Shown one piece after another: positions 5,490 through 7,062 of a stretch of 7,062 bases of DNA. Positions within the stretch are counted from its first letter, which is position 1, and each line of letters begins with the position of its first letter. Source of the stretch: Clostridia bacterium (lineage in GTDB: Bacteria; Bacillota; Clostridia; Oscillospirales; Acutalibacteraceae). The stretch covers positions 1 to 7,062 of the forward strand of contig CAAEIM010000167.1 in NCBI GenBank assembly GCA_900755995.1, given 5' to 3'. The notes below the pieces were generated by a model. It was given only the letters and a program-made list of their open reading frames with translations. It was not told where the DNA came from and did not search any database. The position numbers and the translations under genes were made by a program.

Positions 5490-6737
5490 TTAACAAAAAA
5501 GAGATTCTATATAATGCTTTGCACATCTCGGAGAACGTCCTCCCCTTGAAAGCGCAAAACGCTCTGCTCCTGCCGCAAGCTCCTCTTTTGACAGGGAAAT
5601 GTTATTTTCCTCTGCAAGGGCATAAACAATATTGAGAAATTCATCCTTTGACGGTGCAGAATAGCAGACAGCCAGGCCAAAACGGTCGGAAAGCGAGAGC
5701 GATTCCTGCATATTGTCACGGGTGTTTACATCATCGTCAGTGCGGTCTGCAAAGCTTTCCTTTACAAGATGTCGGCGATTAGAGGTTGCATAAATGAGCG
5801 CATTGTCGGGACGAGCCGCAATTCCGCCCTCAAGCACTGCCTTTAAGGTAGTGTAGCTCTGGTCCTGCTTCTGGAAAGAGAGGTCGTCAATAAATATTAT
5901 AAACTTCATAGGCAGGGTTGCAATTTTATCCACCAGTATCGGAAAATCAATAAGTCTTTCCTTTGGAATTTCAACAATTCTGAGTCCGTCCTTGCGGAAC
6001 TCGTTTGCAATCGCCTTTACAGTTGAGCTTTTGCCCGTACCCATATCGCCGTACAGCAGGCAGTTGTTGCAGGCCTTGCCCTCAATAAACGACCTTGTGT
6101 TGCCCACAACTATATCACGCTGTCTTTCGTAGCCGGTAAATGAATCCATATCAATTTTATCGGGATGAAGCACAGGCTGAATATCGCCGTCACGCCAGAT
6201 AAACGCCTTGTAACGGGCAAACATTCCGCAGCCGTTTTCCTTATAATACTGAGCCACCTTATTGAGTGAGCCGTCAAACATCTTAAAGCTCTCGGCACAT
6301 TCGCCGCATTCCCACTTTGGCAGATTTTCAGCAACAAAGCCAATATCAGCCACAGTGCCGAGCTTTGCAGAAGCGCAATAGCTCTGAATCAACTCCTGAG
6401 ATGTGAGCGAAGCCGCATTTAAAATAACCTGACAGTCACGTCTTACAGCCTTTAAAAGGTTTTCGGGCAGTGTATTGTACTTGCCTGCGGCGGCAGCCCT
6501 TGTAAAGCAGTTTTCGTCAAACAAAGCCGCCTCGGTGAGTGCATAAGCAAGCCTGTTGCTGCAGCCTCTTTCGCTTATAAGTGAGAAAAACTCTCCGTAT
6601 GCACTGAGAAATTCCTCAGGCTGTTTGTCAATGGCGCTCAACAATTTATAATACGCCTTTGGTACGCTTCTGTTCAAAATTCCCCTGAAAATTGAGAGGG
6701 AGGAAAGCGAAAATAAAATTTCTTTTGCTTTATTCAT
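5490..6737 (-). CDS. DUF815-family AAA+ ATPase
   Basis: This 415-residue cytoplasmic protein has an uncharacterised N-terminal region (1 to about 190) and a C-terminal P-loop ATPase domain of the DUF815 family (PF05673). The Walker A motif GDMGTGKS is at 230-237, preceded by the family-like block NNCLLYG. Walker B is FIIFIDDL (279-286). A sensor-1-type Asn ends ALIYATSN (320), SDRFG (350-354) supplies an arginine-finger-like Arg352, and RSPR (401-404) fits a sensor-2 position. All residues needed for ATP binding and hydrolysis are present. No signal peptide or membrane segment is seen. The biochemical role of DUF815 proteins is not established. Cysteines cluster as CGEC (144-147) and CNNC (223-226). 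The ATG at 6737 has only a weak GGA-type site upstream, but a TGA lies in frame two codons before it, so no extension is possible. It is the first gene of an operon with the lipoprotein, driven by the promoter at 6761-6789. Confidence 0.88.
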   Translation of the reverse strand: MNKAKEILFSLSSLSIFRGILNRSVPKAYYKLLSAIDKQPEEFLSAYGEFFSLISERGCSNRLAYALTEAALFDENCFTRAAAAGKYNTLPENLLKAVRRDCQVILNAASLTSQELIQSYCASAKLGTVADIGFVAENLPKWECGECAESFKMFDGSLNKVAQYYKENGCGMFARYKAFIWRDGDIQPVLHPDKIDMDSFTGYERQRDIVVGNTRSFIEGKACNNCLLYGDMGTGKSSTVKAIANEFRKDGLRIVEIPKERLIDFPILVDKIATLPMKFIIFIDDLSFQKQDQSYTTLKAVLEGGIAARPDNALIYATSNRRHLVKESFADRTDDDVNTRDNMQESLSLSDRFGLAVCYSAPSKDEFLNIVYALAEENNISLSKEELAAGAERFALSRGGRSPRCAKHYIESLFC

Positions 6738-6760
6738 TAATCATCATTCCATTCTTTCTC

Positions 6761-6789
6761 ATTGTATTACTTTTTTAGTTTTAAGTCAA
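6761..6789 (-). promoter_or_regulatory. Sigma-A promoter of the ATPase-lipoprotein operon
   Basis: On the minus strand TTGACT (6784-6789) and TACAAT (6761-6766) are separated by exactly 17 bp, and each matches consensus at five of six positions. Initiation near 6754 leaves a leader of about 17 nt. It diverges from the 5S promoter, with about 118 bp between the two -35 boxes. Confidence 0.8.
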
Positions 6790-6907
6790 TATTTCCGAAA
6801 AAAATATGCTTTTTCTGCCAAATATAAATCTGAAAATCAAGGAAAAATGAGTAAAAAAGCCATTATCTGAGCAAAAAAACAGAATTATAAAAATTTTCAG
6901 AAAAGTG

Positions 6908-6936
6908 TTGACAAATCTATTTTAGTATAGTATAAT
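6908..6936 (+). promoter_or_regulatory. Consensus rRNA promoter for the 5S gene
   Basis: A perfect TTGACA (6908-6913), a 17-bp spacer and a perfect TATAAT (6931-6936) form an ideal sigma-A promoter. The A/T-rich stretch just upstream (about 6886-6906) could act as an UP element, as is usual for rRNA promoters. Initiation near 6943 leaves about 27 nt before 5S. The leader begins with TGTTCT, which resembles the start of a boxA antitermination element, though the match is short. Confidence 0.9.
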
Positions 6937-6969
6937 ATTCACTGTTCTCAGACGAGATCAAACAGAATA

Positions 6970-7062
6970 GTTGGTGTTGATGACGCTGAGGGTCCACCTG
7001 TTCCCATACCGAACACAGAAGTTAAGCTCAGTGGTGCCGAAAATACTTGGCTGGTGACGGCC
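6970..7062 (+). rRNA. rrf: 5S ribosomal RNA, 3' end cut by the window edge
   Basis: The sequence carries the conserved 5S core: GGTCCACCTGTTCCCAT, ACCGAACACAGAAGTTAAGC and then GTGGTGCCGA with ATACTTGG. About 93 of the usual 115-120 nt are present, so the 3' strand of the closing helix is missing. The 5' end is set at GTTGGTG because 5S genes of Clostridia usually end with a complementary CGCCAAC-type sequence; it could be off by a few bases. No 16S or 23S sequence lies upstream; a promoter and a divergent protein gene do. The gene is therefore either a solitary 5S or the first gene of an rRNA operon continuing to the right. Confidence 0.93.

Noticed and set aside
6110..6343. Alternative-frame minus-strand open frame inside the DUF815 gene
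   Set aside because: It lies wholly within a gene with intact ATPase motifs and has no ribosome binding site or domain of its own.
6890..6920. A second minus-strand promoter (TCAACA-17-TATAAT) overlapping the 5S -35 box
   Set aside because: The -35 match is only four of six and a much better promoter lies closer to the ATPase gene, so it is probably chance in A/T-rich DNA.
1..7062. CRISPR arrays, insertion sequences, tRNAs, toxin-antitoxin or anti-phage systems
   Set aside because: No regular repeat-spacer series, transposase motifs, tRNA cloverleaf signals or paired defence genes were found on either strand.

Overview
The window looks like chromosomal DNA of a moderately AT-rich gut-type Clostridia, probably Oscillospiraceae/Ruminococcus-like. 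This is inferred from A/T-rich spacers, Gram-positive style lipoprotein and cell-wall domains, GGAGG-type ribosome binding sites, consensus sigma-A promoters and 5S rRNA sequence; no species can be named. All five complete protein genes lie on the minus strand. A 5S rRNA gene runs off the right edge on the plus strand.

Right to left: the 5S gene (6970 to the edge) has its own perfect TTGACA-N17-TATAAT promoter. Diverging from it, a second good promoter (6761-6789) drives a two-gene minus-strand operon: a DUF815-family AAA+ ATPase (5490-6737), then a lipoprotein (4218-5471) made of a TroA/BtuF-like binding domain, a Thr/Ala/Gln linker and a C-terminal peptidoglycan-binding domain. A strong hairpin terminator (4171-4203) closes this operon. 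A stand-alone hisC-type aminotransferase (3051-4118) follows, with no obvious promoter of its own and no other his gene nearby.

After a 226-bp AT-rich spacer holding a candidate promoter, a direct repeat and an inverted repeat comes a second two-gene operon. It encodes a multi-membrane GT-C type glycosyltransferase (1109-2824) and a patatin-like lipid acyl hydrolase (202-1083). The left 200 bases hold no supported gene, only a run of hairpins, one of which is a plus-strand terminator for something beyond the left edge.

Two themes are plausible. One is an envelope/lipid pair, in which a GT-C enzyme using a polyprenyl-linked sugar is co-transcribed with a lipid hydrolase. The other is a cell-wall-anchored solute-binding lipoprotein paired with an uncharacterised ATPase. 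I found no CRISPR array, transposase, phage gene, toxin-antitoxin pair or recognisable defence system. The most unusual items are the 5S gene heading its own transcript, the binding-protein/peptidoglycan-binding fusion without ABC transporter partners, and the repeat structures in the 2825-3050 spacer.
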